A stretch of 62,991 bases of DNA from an uncultured Muribaculaceae bacterium (lineage in GTDB: Bacteria; Bacteroidota; Bacteroidia; Bacteroidales; Muribaculaceae): the NCBI GenBank assembly GCA_910583795.1, contig CAJTZQ010000012.1, positions 1 to 62,991 of the forward strand, written 5' to 3'. Below the pieces are notes generated by a model. It saw only the letters and a program-made list of their open reading frames with translations. It did not search any database and was not told where the DNA came from. Shown here piece by piece: positions 31,621 to 40,448 of this stretch (the stretch's first letter is position 1; each line of letters starts with the position of its first letter). A program made the position numbers and the translations under genes.

Positions 31621-32565
31621 CTAAATGGTTTCCTTGCCACTTTTCATCTTAAGAGCCTCCATACGATTTTGATGACGCATCAATTGCCAAGAGTTGATGA
31701 TGTTTTGCCATGCCACATATGAGGCAGGAGCAAGGGAAGCCATAGGATTCAGATATGCAAGTGCGAGCCACACGGCAAGCACCGTATTTTTTTGACCTAA
31801 ACCCTGACCTCCGGATACCCTGTCGCCAAACTTGCCACCGATTATTCTCCCTAATTTAAACTGAATGAGACATGCTATGAGGGCTCCGAGAGCAAGAAGA
31901 ATGATTGTCCATGTGGCATCAGGAGTCCAGTTTTGGATTGCGAAACTCATGCAACTCCCAACGACTATAAAAAGAGAAACCGCCCAAAGATAAAAAGATA
32001 GTTGTTGCATACCCACGATTTTAGAATGTATTTTGGGTAAGCAATATCTTAATATCAATGCAAGTGCCAAAGGCATTATAATCAAGGGGAACACTTGAGA
32101 AAGGATAAGCTTGAAAGATTCGAAAAAAGTGATTTCACTATGTTCGCCGATAGCTGCGAAAATCAGAGGTCCCGCAACTGCTACGACCGCATTACACATC
32201 AGACTATAGGTGGCAACTTTTGAGATGCTTCCTCCAAGCATGGAAGTTATGACCGGCGCTGCTGTGGCTGTGGGGATGAAAAAACAGATAAAGACACCTT
32301 CCGCAAGAGTACGGTTCCAAAAGAATGTGACTCCATATGCCATGGCTGCCAAAAGAATTTGGGCTAAAAGAAGCGTCATTTCAAATTTGTTTGGCTTGAA
32401 GTCAGTGATTTTCAGTTTGCAATAAGTTATGAAGAGCATCGTGAAGATGAGGTATGGAGAGAGGAAAGTCAAATAGCCTATCCATTTATAGAACACAGCT
32501 CCTCCAACCATTGCAATCGGAAGCATGAGCGTCTTTAGTTGCGATTTTTTAATCGAATGTTTCAT
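31621..32565 (-). CDS. BASS-type (bile acid:Na+ symporter-like) transporter
   Basis: Start ATG 32565, four bases after the preceding stop; the longer frame begins with TTG and overlaps the nucleosidase. The 314-residue protein has about nine to ten helices with the BASS pattern (FFIPTATAAPVITSMLGGSISK, FPLIIMPLALALI and the LGQKNTVLAVWLALAY helix). The long hydrophilic C-tail is short of charge. Members carry bile acids or other organic anions; the substrate here is not deducible. Translational coupling with the MTA/SAH nucleosidase suggests a link with purine or methionine salvage, which is inference. Confidence 0.75.
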   Translation of the reverse strand: MKHSIKKSQLKTLMLPIAMVGGAVFYKWIGYLTFLSPYLIFTMLFITYCKLKITDFKPNKFEMTLLLAQILLAAMAYGVTFFWNRTLAEGVFICFFIPTATAAPVITSMLGGSISKVATYSLMCNAVVAVAGPLIFAAIGEHSEITFFESFKLILSQVFPLIIMPLALALILRYCLPKIHSKIVGMQQLSFYLWAVSLFIVVGSCMSFAIQNWTPDATWTIILLALGALIACLIQFKLGRIIGGKFGDRVSGGQGLGQKNTVLAVWLALAYLNPMASLAPASYVAWQNIINSWQLMRHQNRMEALKMKSGKETI

Positions 32566-32569
32566 TCTG

Positions 32570-33247
32570 TTAGAGATTTTCAATGAGCTCTTTTACTAAA
32601 CCGAATGTTTTTTGAGGCGCCTCATTCCAGAAATTTTTATATTGAGTAATGTTTTCCCCTTCTCCCGGTGTGTCGCTCACTACTCTTACGATATTGAAAG
32701 GTGTAGAAGAGAGATAGCATACCTGCGCTATTGCAGCGGATTCCATGTCTACTGCCAGGACATCCGGGAAATGAGAACGTATGAATTGAATTTCTTCGTG
32801 TGTGGATATAAACTTATCTCCGCTGCATATTAGTCCGAATTTGACAGATTTGTCTTTCGCCACCTTTTTCGCGAGATCGATTATGCCGTGTGACGGGATG
32901 AAGAACAGAGGAAATCCGTCTGCTTCGCCATAGTTTGTCCCCGGTCCACACCATACATCATCGTATGCTACACGGTCTGCCACAAGTACGGAACCTATAG
33001 GTATGCCTGCGCCTCCTGCAACTCCGCTGTTTATAATTAGATCAGGATGGATTGTATCAATTAGCCGATAGGTGTTGACTGCGGCATTAACTTTGCCAAT
33101 ACCACATTTGCCGGCATAGATTTCTTGCGTTTTGATTTGTCCATGTTCTAAAGAGATCCCGTTTATGTTGATCTCTTCAGAATTTTCCAATATATTTTTT
33201 ATGAGCTGCAATTCTTTGTCCATAGCAGCCAAGATCAGGATTTTCAT
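32570..33247 (-). CDS. mtnN: 5'-methylthioadenosine/S-adenosylhomocysteine nucleosidase
   Basis: Removes adenine from methylthioadenosine and S-adenosylhomocysteine, clearing methylation by-products. The 225-residue protein has the nucleosidase fold signatures INSGVAGGAGIP (ribose/phosphate loop), CSGDKFISTHEE and LAVDMESAAIAQV, which includes the substrate-binding Met-Glu pair; VRVVSDTPGEG supplies the catalytic Asp. Length fits Pfs. It is followed after four bases by the transporter gene. Confidence 0.9.
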   Translation of the reverse strand: MKILILAAMDKELQLIKNILENSEEININGISLEHGQIKTQEIYAGKCGIGKVNAAVNTYRLIDTIHPDLIINSGVAGGAGIPIGSVLVADRVAYDDVWCGPGTNYGEADGFPLFFIPSHGIIDLAKKVAKDKSVKFGLICSGDKFISTHEEIQFIRSHFPDVLAVDMESAAIAQVCYLSSTPFNIVRVVSDTPGEGENITQYKNFWNEAPQKTFGLVKELIENL

Positions 33248-33299
33248 TATTGTATATGGTTTATGGTAAACTCAAAACAAAATTAACCAAGAATTATAT

Positions 33300-34223
33300 T
33301 CAAAAATCAATAGAAGCCACTGCCGAATGATATTTTGCAATGTTGGATGCTTTCTTTATCGCTTTCCAAGGTTTCCTACCGATTTCGTCTTCCGCATATT
33401 CCCAAAAAGGTTTAATTTTGGAAAGTATCTGGATGTCGCCGCAGAGTTTGGAGGAATAATAATCAAGAAGCGTTCTGTGAAATTTCAACATCTCTTCTAC
33501 TCTTTCCTCTCGGCTCCATTCATTACCTGAAAGATATTCTTTTATGAGAGACGGTCTGGCGATAAGACCTCTTCCAATCATAATTCCTGAAACTTCAGGA
33601 AATTTGTTAAGAATTTCGTCGATGTTTTGTGGCGTATGTATTTCACCGTTATACACTACAGGATTCTTGCTTTCCTGAAGAATTCGAGAAAACTGCATGA
33701 GGTCGAGTTCTCCACCGTATTGCTGTTTGGCAACTCGGGGGTGGACAGATATGTGAGTAAGTTCCACTTGATTCAGGTACGGAAGGAGCTTTTCCCATTC
33801 GTCAGGATTATTAAGCCCGAGACGAATCTTGACGGAAAATTTTATGTCGGAGTTTTCATTGACTGTATCGGTCACTGCCTTTGCAAGGGCTTCATTTGCT
33901 ACAGTTGCGGCTCCTCTTCCGTGTCCTGTCTGCAAAGGGAACGGACATCCCATGTTTAAATCGATTTCAGATGCACCGTTTTCTTTTACCTTTTTCACGA
34001 GAGCTGTCAGTTCATCATTATCCCTGAAGATAATCTGAGGAACTATATGGGTGACTTCGTTCAGTTCAGATGTGAAATCTTTTATATCACGATTGCGGAG
34101 TTCACCATGTTCAAGGCGTATGAATGGTGTGTAATAATTGGTCTCGGTACCATAGCCGAGAGCATGAAAATGTCGATAAGGAGCATCGGTATGTCCTTGA
34201 ATAGGTGCGAAATGATAAAACAT
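33300..34223 (-). CDS. dus: tRNA-dihydrouridine synthase
   Basis: Start ATG 34223 (MFYHFAPIQGHTDAPYRHF); the longer frame adds sequence without domain similarity. Dus reduces uridines in the tRNA D-loop with FMN. The 307-residue protein shows the barrel start FAPIQGHTDAPYR, the FMN/substrate motif GASEIDLNMGCPFPLQTG (catalytic Cys), KIRLGL, HPR and VSGIMIGRGLIARPSL. The Gly-Arg-Gly-Leu segment and the Cys loop are the core. The C-terminal helical domain binds tRNA. The gene is convergent with nothing and sits 5 bases from the DUF486 gene. Confidence 0.9.
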   Translation of the reverse strand: MFYHFAPIQGHTDAPYRHFHALGYGTETNYYTPFIRLEHGELRNRDIKDFTSELNEVTHIVPQIIFRDNDELTALVKKVKENGASEIDLNMGCPFPLQTGHGRGAATVANEALAKAVTDTVNENSDIKFSVKIRLGLNNPDEWEKLLPYLNQVELTHISVHPRVAKQQYGGELDLMQFSRILQESKNPVVYNGEIHTPQNIDEILNKFPEVSGIMIGRGLIARPSLIKEYLSGNEWSREERVEEMLKFHRTLLDYYSSKLCGDIQILSKIKPFWEYAEDEIGRKPWKAIKKASNIAKYHSAVASIDF

Positions 34224-34228
34224 GGCGA

Positions 34229-34609
34229 TTAATTGTTTTGGGGAAGAAATGTGAAACATACAGCGCCGATCAGACAAATAAATGCGGCAATATGGTTCCA
34301 ATGCAATTTCTCACCAGAGAAGAAAAACATAGCGAGGATAGTAAACACGGTCAGAGTTATAACCTCCTGGATGATTTTGAGCTGAAACAAGGAGAACGGC
34401 CCCCCGTTGGCATTATAACCCATTCTGTTTGCAGGAATCATAAAACAATATTCAAACAAAGCAACACTCCAAGAAAATAAAATGACCGCAAACAGAGGCC
34501 AGTTTTTGGAAATGCCCGCTGACTGTAGTTTCAGATGACCATACCAAGCTATGGTCATAAAAACATTTGAAATTACGAGGAGAAGAATAGTAACTAAATA
34601 TGCTTTCAT
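34229..34609 (-). CDS. DUF486 (DMT-like) membrane protein
   Basis: Start ATG 34609, since the longer frame begins at TTG. The 126-residue protein has four helices and the DUF486 pattern: TIAWYGHLK, WSVALFEYCFMIPANRMGYN, FSLFQLKIIQEVITLTVF and AAFICLIGAVCF. Proteins of this family belong to the drug/metabolite transporter clan, but no substrate is known. Five bases from the dus gene and probably in one transcript. Confidence 0.85.
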   Translation of the reverse strand: MKAYLVTILLLVISNVFMTIAWYGHLKLQSAGISKNWPLFAVILFSWSVALFEYCFMIPANRMGYNANGGPFSLFQLKIIQEVITLTVFTILAMFFFSGEKLHWNHIAAFICLIGAVCFTFLPQNN

Positions 34610-34711
34610 TATTGATGTCAAATATTTTGCAAAATTACAGAAATTAATCGATATATAAGAACATTTTTAACACGTAGAGTATTTACATTTAAAATCTATG
34701 CGTTTCCTATA

Positions 34712-34742
34712 TTGTTATTGCGCATTTTTTTGAGTAATTTTG
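34712..34742 (+). promoter_or_regulatory. Promoter for flavodiiron gene
   Basis: TTGT (34712-34715), 19 bases, TAATTTTG (34735-34742), about 88 bases before the start. Confidence 0.55.
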
Positions 34743-34829
34743 CATTCTCAAAAGCGGCAGATTATATTGACTTCTGTCAGAGGAATAATAATATATCGTA
34801 AGATTGAATCCGCTAAAACATATTTGACA

Positions 34830-36023
34830 ATGAATATCCGAGAGATTACTAAAGACGTACTTTACGTTGGAGTGAATGACCGAAATACTGACAGGTTTGA
34901 AGCTTTGTGGCCTCTTCCCAATGGAGTAAGCTATAATTCTTATATCGTGAAGGGGAGTGAAAAGGTGGCATTGATCGATACTGTAGAGATCGGCACAGTG
35001 CGCGATTATATTAATGCCATAAACTTGGAAATCGGAACAACTTCGCCAGATTTTCTTGTTATCAATCACATGGAGCCTGATCATTCCGGAGGAATTCCTG
35101 TTGTGCTTGCCACATATCCTGAAATCAAAATAGTCGGTAACCGTCAGACGATTTCAATGGTTAAAGGTTTTTATCACATATCAGACGAGCATTTCCTGGA
35201 AATAAAAGACGGAGAAACTCTTGATCTTGGAGGAAAAACTTTGAAATTCTTTCTGACTCCTATGGTGCATTGGCCTGAAACCATGATGACTTATGTGGAA
35301 GATGAAGGGGTCTTGTTTTCAGGGGATGCTTTCGGAACCTTCGGTGCCCTAAATGGAGGTGTGGTGGATAGCGAGATGGAGATCGAGTGGTATTGGGATG
35401 AGATGTATCGTTACTATTCCAATATCGTGGGTAAATATGGCAGATTTGTCCAGAAGGCATTAGAGAAGACTTCCGGACTTGACATAAAGTATCTTTGTTC
35501 CACCCATGGACCTGTATGGCACGATAATATTTCCAAGGTAGTGGGAATATACGACCGCTTGAGCAAATATGAAAGTGAACCGGGAGTAACAATCATCTAT
35601 GGCTCGATGTATGGCAACACTGCTGATGTCGCTGAAGAAATCGCACGTCAACTTGCGATACGCGGTGTGAAGAACATCAAGATTCACAATGCTTCGAAAT
35701 CAAATCTCAGCTATATGATTTCTGATGCATTCCGATATGAAGGCATAATAGTCGGCGGTCCTACATATTCAATGCATATTTTCCCTCCGGTGGAACAGTT
35801 TATGATCGCAATGGAGACAAGAGAGATCAAAAATAAAGTGATTGCAACTTTTGGCTCATTCACATGGGCGTCTTCCTCAGTCGGGAAATTGAAAGAATAT
35901 GTCGAGAAGATGAAGCTTGAAGTCGTTGATTCTCTCGATATGAAACAGTCTGCCGACGAATCTGTGTATGAAGCGGCAGCACGAGTTGCAGAGAATGTGG
36001 TGGCTTCGCTCAAGCTTAAATAA
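34830..36023 (+). CDS. A-type flavoprotein (flavodiiron O2/NO reductase)
   Basis: Start ATG 34830 (MNIREITKDVLYVGV); the longer frame has no domain sequence. The 397 residues hold a beta-lactamase-like diiron domain and a flavodoxin domain. Iron ligands: NHMEPDHSGG (HxExDH), a His in MVHWPETMMTY, the Asp in SGDAFG and STHGPVWH. The FMN loop is YGSMYGNTAD (from about residue 254). Such proteins reduce O2 to water and NO to N2O, protecting strict anaerobes. It lacks the C-terminal rubredoxin, so it needs an external electron donor. Followed 22 bp later by the UDG-family gene. Confidence 0.92.
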   Translation: MNIREITKDVLYVGVNDRNTDRFEALWPLPNGVSYNSYIVKGSEKVALIDTVEIGTVRDYINAINLEIGTTSPDFLVINHMEPDHSGGIPVVLATYPEIKIVGNRQTISMVKGFYHISDEHFLEIKDGETLDLGGKTLKFFLTPMVHWPETMMTYVEDEGVLFSGDAFGTFGALNGGVVDSEMEIEWYWDEMYRYYSNIVGKYGRFVQKALEKTSGLDIKYLCSTHGPVWHDNISKVVGIYDRLSKYESEPGVTIIYGSMYGNTADVAEEIARQLAIRGVKNIKIHNASKSNLSYMISDAFRYEGIIVGGPTYSMHIFPPVEQFMIAMETREIKNKVIATFGSFTWASSSVGKLKEYVEKMKLEVVDSLDMKQSADESVYEAAARVAENVVASLKLK

Positions 36024-36045
36024 ATTCTTTCAATCTTAAATAATC

Positions 36046-36636
36046 ATGTTGGTTGAAACTCATCCTCTCGAACCTTTCTTCCCCAAGAATGCCAAACTTT
36101 TGATGTGTGGCACGTTTCCTCCTAAGCAAAACCGATGGTCAATGAATTTCTATTATCCGAATTTCATAAATGATATGTGGAGGATATTCGGAATTATTTA
36201 TTTCGGCTCTAAAGATGCATTGGTCGAAGCTGAACAAAAAACTTTCAAAGTGGATAAGATCAAGGAGCTTCTTATGGAGAAGGGGATAGCTTTAAGCGAT
36301 ACCGGCAAGGAAGTGTTCCGGATGAAGGACAATGCATCCGACAAGTGGCTTCAGATCGACAAGACAATTGATCTGGCATCATCTCTTGAAGACCTTCCTG
36401 ACTGTATTGCGGTTGCGACAACAGGCGAGAAAGCAGCCGGAGTAATAGCTTCGCTGACGGGCACTGCTCTTCCTAAGGTCGGAGAGTTTATTGAATGTTC
36501 CATCGGTTTGCCGGATGGCAATATCAGATATTTCCGGCATTGGAGAATGCCCTCTTCATCGAGAGCCTATCCTATGAAACTTGAAAATAAAGCTGAGTTT
36601 TATAGAAAAATGCTTTCGGACACCGGACTTGTTTAA
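36046..36636 (+). CDS. Uracil-DNA glycosylase family protein
   Basis: The 196-residue protein has the UDG-superfamily N-terminus LLMCGTFPPKQNRWSMNFYYPN and NDMWRIFGI, typical of a Bacteroidetes group annotated as G/T or uracil glycosylases, and the C-terminal motif RHWRMPSSSRAY. The usual water-activating Asp/Asn of family 1 is not obvious, so the substrate is uncertain. The gene lies 22 bp after the flavodiiron gene and may be co-transcribed, pairing oxidative protection with base repair. Confidence 0.75.
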   Translation: MLVETHPLEPFFPKNAKLLMCGTFPPKQNRWSMNFYYPNFINDMWRIFGIIYFGSKDALVEAEQKTFKVDKIKELLMEKGIALSDTGKEVFRMKDNASDKWLQIDKTIDLASSLEDLPDCIAVATTGEKAAGVIASLTGTALPKVGEFIECSIGLPDGNIRYFRHWRMPSSSRAYPMKLENKAEFYRKMLSDTGLV

Positions 36637-36691
36637 ACATGAAAGAAAGATTCGTGTTTTAATATTTAGACATCACATATAATAATCATAT

Positions 36692-37384
36692 ATGCTTGAC
36701 ATGATACCTCTGGCTATTTTTGATGCCAGTCAGTTTTTTCAATGGTTTGTGGATAATGCAAACTATCTTTTCGTATTCCTATTCATGGTAATAGAGAGTT
36801 CCTTTATCCCGTTTCCATCGGAAGTGGTAGTGCCTCCCGCCGCCTATCTTGCCTGCACAAACACCGGTGCAGGAAGCGACATGAATATTTTTATGGTCGT
36901 TGTTTTTGCAACTTTGGGAGCTTTGGTAGGAGCGTTTATTAATTATTATCTTGCGTTATGGATCGGGCGTCCGGTGGTTTATGCATTTGCCGACAGTCGT
37001 TTCGGACACATGCTTATGATCAATCGTCAGAAAGTGGAAAAAGCGGAGGCTTATTTCGATAAACATGGCGCCATTTCCACCTTTATAGGTCGTCTTATCC
37101 CAGCTATCCGACAACTTATCTCCATTCCTGCCGGTATTTCTAAAATGAATTTAGGACAGTTTGCCCTTTTCACGAGTCTCGGAGCACTCGTCTGGAATAG
37201 TATTCTTGCTGCATTGGGTTACTGGCTTTCCACAACTGTTTCTCCCGATCAATTATTTGAGAAAGTGGAGGAATATAATAAGTATCTTACATGGTGCGGT
37301 TATGGAATAGCTGTGGTGTGTGTTGCCTTTATTCTTTGGAATGCATTTAAACCAAAACCGGAAACAAAAGGGTTGAAAAAGTGA
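36692..37384 (+). CDS. DedA family membrane protein
   Basis: A 230-residue protein with about five helices and the DedA/VTT domain: NYLFVFLFMVIESSFIPFPSEVV (the E-x4-P-x-PGE-like motif, here ESSFIPFPSEVV), GRLIPAIRQLISIPAGISKM (the F/GR-x4-R-x3-PAG motif) and helix GALVWNSILAALGYWLS. DedA proteins move or scramble membrane phospholipids, including undecaprenyl-phosphate. Length normal; single gene. Confidence 0.9.
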   Translation: MLDMIPLAIFDASQFFQWFVDNANYLFVFLFMVIESSFIPFPSEVVVPPAAYLACTNTGAGSDMNIFMVVVFATLGALVGAFINYYLALWIGRPVVYAFADSRFGHMLMINRQKVEKAEAYFDKHGAISTFIGRLIPAIRQLISIPAGISKMNLGQFALFTSLGALVWNSILAALGYWLSTTVSPDQLFEKVEEYNKYLTWCGYGIAVVCVAFILWNAFKPKPETKGLKK

Positions 37385-37505
37385 TGATTTAATTATCCTT
37401 TTTAACCCTAACTCCTTGTTAATTCAACTAACTATTTTGCAAGTTGAAGTATGGGAGGTTGTTCAACTTATAATTATTTTTTACTAACCTTAAATCAAAT
37501 CAGAA

Positions 37506-38153
37506 ATGGAAGTTTCCCCGTCACTTTTAGCTGCTAATTTCCTTGATCTCCGTAAAGAGTTGGAGATGATCAATAGTTCAGCGGCAGATTATCTTCATCT
37601 TGATGTGATGGATGGAGTTTTTGTCCCCAATATCTCTTTCGGGTTCTCGGTTCTTAACGCTGTGGGAAAGATTTGTGAGAAGCCAATGGATGTGCATCTT
37701 ATGATTGTAGAACCAGATAAGTGGGTTAGTCAGGTAAGAGACACAGGGGCACATTTGATGAATGTGCATTATGAGGCATGCCGACATCTCCACAGCACCA
37801 TAGGGTCTATTCATAAAGCCGGTATGAAGGCGGGGGTCACCCTTAACCCTTCTACTCCCGTAGTTATGCTTGAAGATATTATCAGAGATGTTGATCTGGT
37901 ATTGCTCATGTCGGTTAATCCGGGATTTGGAGGACAGCCTTTTATCCGCCACACGCTGAATAAGGTGAGACAATTACGGGAACTGATTTCCAAAACCGCA
38001 TCTCGCGCCAAGATAGAAGTGGATGGGGGCGTAAACGAAACAACTGGTGCTGAACTCGCGGCTGCCGGGACAGATATCTTGGTGGCCGGAAGCTATGTAT
38101 TCGGCGCTCCTGATCCTCATAACCGTATCAATATCCTTAAAAATCTAAAATAA
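37506..38153 (+). CDS. rpe: Ribulose-phosphate 3-epimerase
   Basis: Interconverts ribulose-5-phosphate and xylulose-5-phosphate in the pentose phosphate pathway. The 215-residue TIM barrel has SLLAANF, HLDVMDGVFVPN (metal-binding His/Asp), VHLMIV, LMSVNPGFGGQPF and the phosphate-binding EVDGGVNETTG. All catalytic positions are intact. ATG start; the terminator follows within ten bases. Confidence 0.95.
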   Translation: MEVSPSLLAANFLDLRKELEMINSSAADYLHLDVMDGVFVPNISFGFSVLNAVGKICEKPMDVHLMIVEPDKWVSQVRDTGAHLMNVHYEACRHLHSTIGSIHKAGMKAGVTLNPSTPVVMLEDIIRDVDLVLLMSVNPGFGGQPFIRHTLNKVRQLRELISKTASRAKIEVDGGVNETTGAELAAAGTDILVAGSYVFGAPDPHNRINILKNLK

Positions 38154-38158
38154 ATCAT

Positions 38159-38198
38159 AAAATAAACGATCTTCTGAGTTTGAAGATCGTTTATTTTA
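38159..38198. terminator. Bidirectional terminator between rpe and hepT
   Basis: A 16-bp stem AAAATAAACGATCTTC with its complement and a 7-base loop, ending convergent rpe and hepT transcripts. Confidence 0.9.
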
Positions 38199-38533
38199 TT
38201 CTTGAATTAATGTTATAATTTCATTTCTTAGTAAAGGAAGATGGCGAACTACGATGCCCCACATAATTTCGTTAGTTACACTATCATAACCGTGAATTAC
38301 ATAGTTACGGGTATCAACGATTTTTTTTGCATAAGTTATTTTAATACTTGGATCGTTTTTAAGTAATCGATTCATTGCTTCTCCGATTATTGTTATATTC
38401 CTTTCTACTGCTCTTCTTAAACATACATCAGAAAAGTAACATCAAATCGTTTTTCTCGAGTCTCGAAAAAAGTGTTTATTTCATCGATTGCATCAATAAT
38501 GTCTTGAAGAGTCTTCTTTACCGAACGCTCCAT
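38196..38533 (-). pseudogene. hepT: HepT-like HEPN toxin (DUF86), frameshifted
   Basis: On the minus strand the start codon at 38533 opens MERSVKKTLQDIIDAIDEIN and the frame stops after 39 codons. In the adjacent frame the domain continues without break: LRRAVERNITIIGEAMNRLL, then TRNYVIHGYDSVTNEIMWG and a stop at 38196. The span is 338 bases, one short of a multiple of three, so a single missing base near 38435-38445 explains it. The second part keeps the whole Rx4HxY motif (RNYVIHGY) of HepT RNases, whose Tyr is AMPylated by MntA. The start overlaps the mntA stop by 16 bp. The toxin is therefore probably inactive, unless the missing base is a sequencing error. Confidence 0.85.
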
Positions 38534-38829
38534 ATCAATTTTTTTGTTTCGTCAATCTCTTGACGGAAAAATTTATTTTTAATTGATTTGTCGACAATCA
38601 TGTCGACTTTACGACCTATAATTTTTTCAATAGAATGTATGAAATCAAAAAAATTGTCAGCGTAATCAAGTAAATTTAGTTTTGACTCGTCAAATTCAAC
38701 AATAAAGTCAACATCGCTATTTTCATTAAATCTTGGTGTCAATATAGATCCAAAAATCCATAATTTATTGACTTTGTACTTTTTACAAAGTGCTATTATT
38801 TTATCAATGTTGATTTCAATTATTTTCAT
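38518..38829 (-). CDS. mntA: MntA-type nucleotidyltransferase antitoxin
   Basis: The 103-residue minimal nucleotidyltransferase has WIFGSILTPRFNENSDVDF, an exact GSX10DXD motif with both metal Asp residues. It is the partner of the HEPN toxin downstream: MntA-type proteins neutralise HepT by adding AMP groups to the Tyr of its Rx4HxY motif. Intact, ATG start, and overlapping the toxin gene. With the toxin broken, it is an orphan antitoxin. A free-standing minimal nucleotidyltransferase with another role is less likely. Confidence 0.88.
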   Translation of the reverse strand: MKIIEINIDKIIALCKKYKVNKLWIFGSILTPRFNENSDVDFIVEFDESKLNLLDYADNFFDFIHSIEKIIGRKVDMIVDKSIKNKFFRQEIDETKKLIWSVR

Positions 38830-38838
38830 ATAGATAGG

Positions 38839-38912
38839 TGGAGCATACGAGACTCGAACTCGTCACCTCTTGACTGCCAGTCAAACGCTCTAGCCAGATG
38901 AGCTAATGCCCC
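38839..38912 (-). tRNA. tRNA-Ala (GGC)
   Basis: A 74-base cloverleaf: acceptor GGGGCAT/ATGCTCC with the G3-U70 pair that marks alanine tRNAs, D-stem GCTC/GAGC, anticodon loop CTGGCAG (anticodon GGC), and T-arm with TTCGAGT. Discriminator A; CCA is not encoded. It lies directly upstream of the mntA/hepT pair on the same strand. Confidence 0.95.
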
Positions 38913-39137
38913 TTCGATTTATATGCTACAAATTTAATTCAAATTTTTATAATAGGCAAATTTTAAATAAGAATTTTGTTTTTATATGCTCTAATCCCTA
39001 CTCTAATGCCTGCTCTATGTTCTAAGCCGTCATTATCAAGATTATCCAATTGTTCAAGAGAATTCATGGTTAGCTTGTGAATTCCAATTATCCAATTCTG
39101 TAGGATAAATCAAATTTCGCTTGTGAAATTTGAATGT

Positions 39138-40448
39138 TTATTTCTTTCGAGACGGGGCTTGGAATGATGATGAGTAACCATCATTATGTCCTAATGTGTG
39201 GAAAGTGAGTTGGGATGCCAGTTTTAGGGGGGTCTCTCCGGCTTTGGAATTTATGCTGTCTACCGCTTTCATCAAAGATGGGTGGGGTTTGGATGATGAC
39301 GGTTTTGAATCATGATTCAAACGACTGTTATCATGTGTTTCATCAGTGCTTTCGGAAACCAGTTGGGTGTCATCAAACAATGAGGGGATTAAAGATGATG
39401 CCGGAACTATGTCGGAAATGATCACTCCGGCACGCTTGTAAGCTACCCCGGTTCTGAAAACATTGTTTAGTCCGAAAACAGCGGCGTTTGCAATTTCCTG
39501 GGTATCATCAGTGTAGTGTGCTAACCGTACTGACATTTCTGGACGATAGATTCCTTTCTCGGGATGGAATCTGTTAGTGCGAAGAAATACTGAAACAATT
39601 TGACATGCCCCGTTCATACGTCGGAGCTTTTTGGCACAATCGGCGCTGTAGATTGCAATCCTTGCCCGGATGTAATCATAATCATCAATATCCTCAGGAA
39701 ATGTACGCGTCTCGCTTATGGAGTCTTGCAACATACGATCAACATGAGAAAGTTCTATGCAACTGACTCCATGCAGCTCAAGCCAGGAACGCTCTCCGTT
39801 TACCCCTAATTGCGACCTTACCCATTGCCTATTTTTACCGGCGAAATCGGCAACTGTGAAAATTCCTGTCTGATAAAGCTTTTTAGATAATCTCCTGCCA
39901 ATTCCCCAAAGATCAGAAATTGGCAGAAACTTGAGTAATTCATCTTTATGAGAAGCATCCCTCAAGACTTCTACAGAGATTTTTCTTTTTTTACATGCTT
40001 CTGTCACTATTTTTGCAAGAGTCTTGGTGGATGCGAAACCGATAGTTACAGGTATGCGCATCTCATCCCAACAGGTCTTGCATATAGCTTCCCCGATCTC
40101 TTGAAGCATATTGTCGGGAATACCGGTCATATCAAGAAAAGACTCGTCAACTGAATAATCGATCGCTCGAGGGACATAGCGCCTGAAAATGTCGTGTATT
40201 CTTAAACTAATGTCGCGATATAAGAGGTGCTGTCCGGATAATGCTATCACTTTTCCTGAATTGACAAGCTGTCGGATCTCGAATACGGGCTGTCCCATTT
40301 TTATGCCGAGAGCCTTTGCTTCGTTACTTCGTGCCACCACACATCCGTCGTTGTTACTCATGACAACCACGGCGCGATTTTCAAGTGAACGATCAACCGA
40401 GCGTTCGCATGACACAAAAAAATTGTTGCAATCCGCTAAGCCTATCAT
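39138..40448 (-). CDS. umuC: Y-family DNA polymerase (UmuC/DinB-like)
   Basis: Translesion polymerase. The 436-residue protein has IGLADCNNFFVSCERS (first catalytic Asp), VVVMSNNDGCVVARS, DYSVDESFLDM (catalytic Asp-Glu) and the palm/thumb segments VTIGFASTKTLAKI and DLWGIGRRLSKKL (HhH). The last 75 residues are low-complexity and end SSSFQAPSRKK. No umuD is next to it. It overlaps the recQ stop by 4 bp, so the pair is translationally coupled. Confidence 0.92.
   Translation of the reverse strand: MIGLADCNNFFVSCERSVDRSLENRAVVVMSNNDGCVVARSNEAKALGIKMGQPVFEIRQLVNSGKVIALSGQHLLYRDISLRIHDIFRRYVPRAIDYSVDESFLDMTGIPDNMLQEIGEAICKTCWDEMRIPVTIGFASTKTLAKIVTEACKKRKISVEVLRDASHKDELLKFLPISDLWGIGRRLSKKLYQTGIFTVADFAGKNRQWVRSQLGVNGERSWLELHGVSCIELSHVDRMLQDSISETRTFPEDIDDYDYIRARIAIYSADCAKKLRRMNGACQIVSVFLRTNRFHPEKGIYRPEMSVRLAHYTDDTQEIANAAVFGLNNVFRTGVAYKRAGVIISDIVPASSLIPSLFDDTQLVSESTDETHDNSRLNHDSKPSSSKPHPSLMKAVDSINSKAGETPLKLASQLTFHTLGHNDGYSSSFQAPSRKK

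Noticed and set aside
38430..38450. Programmed frameshift in hepT
   Set aside because: No slippery heptamer or downstream stimulator at the shift point; the T6 and A-runs nearby would lead to immediate stops if shifted.
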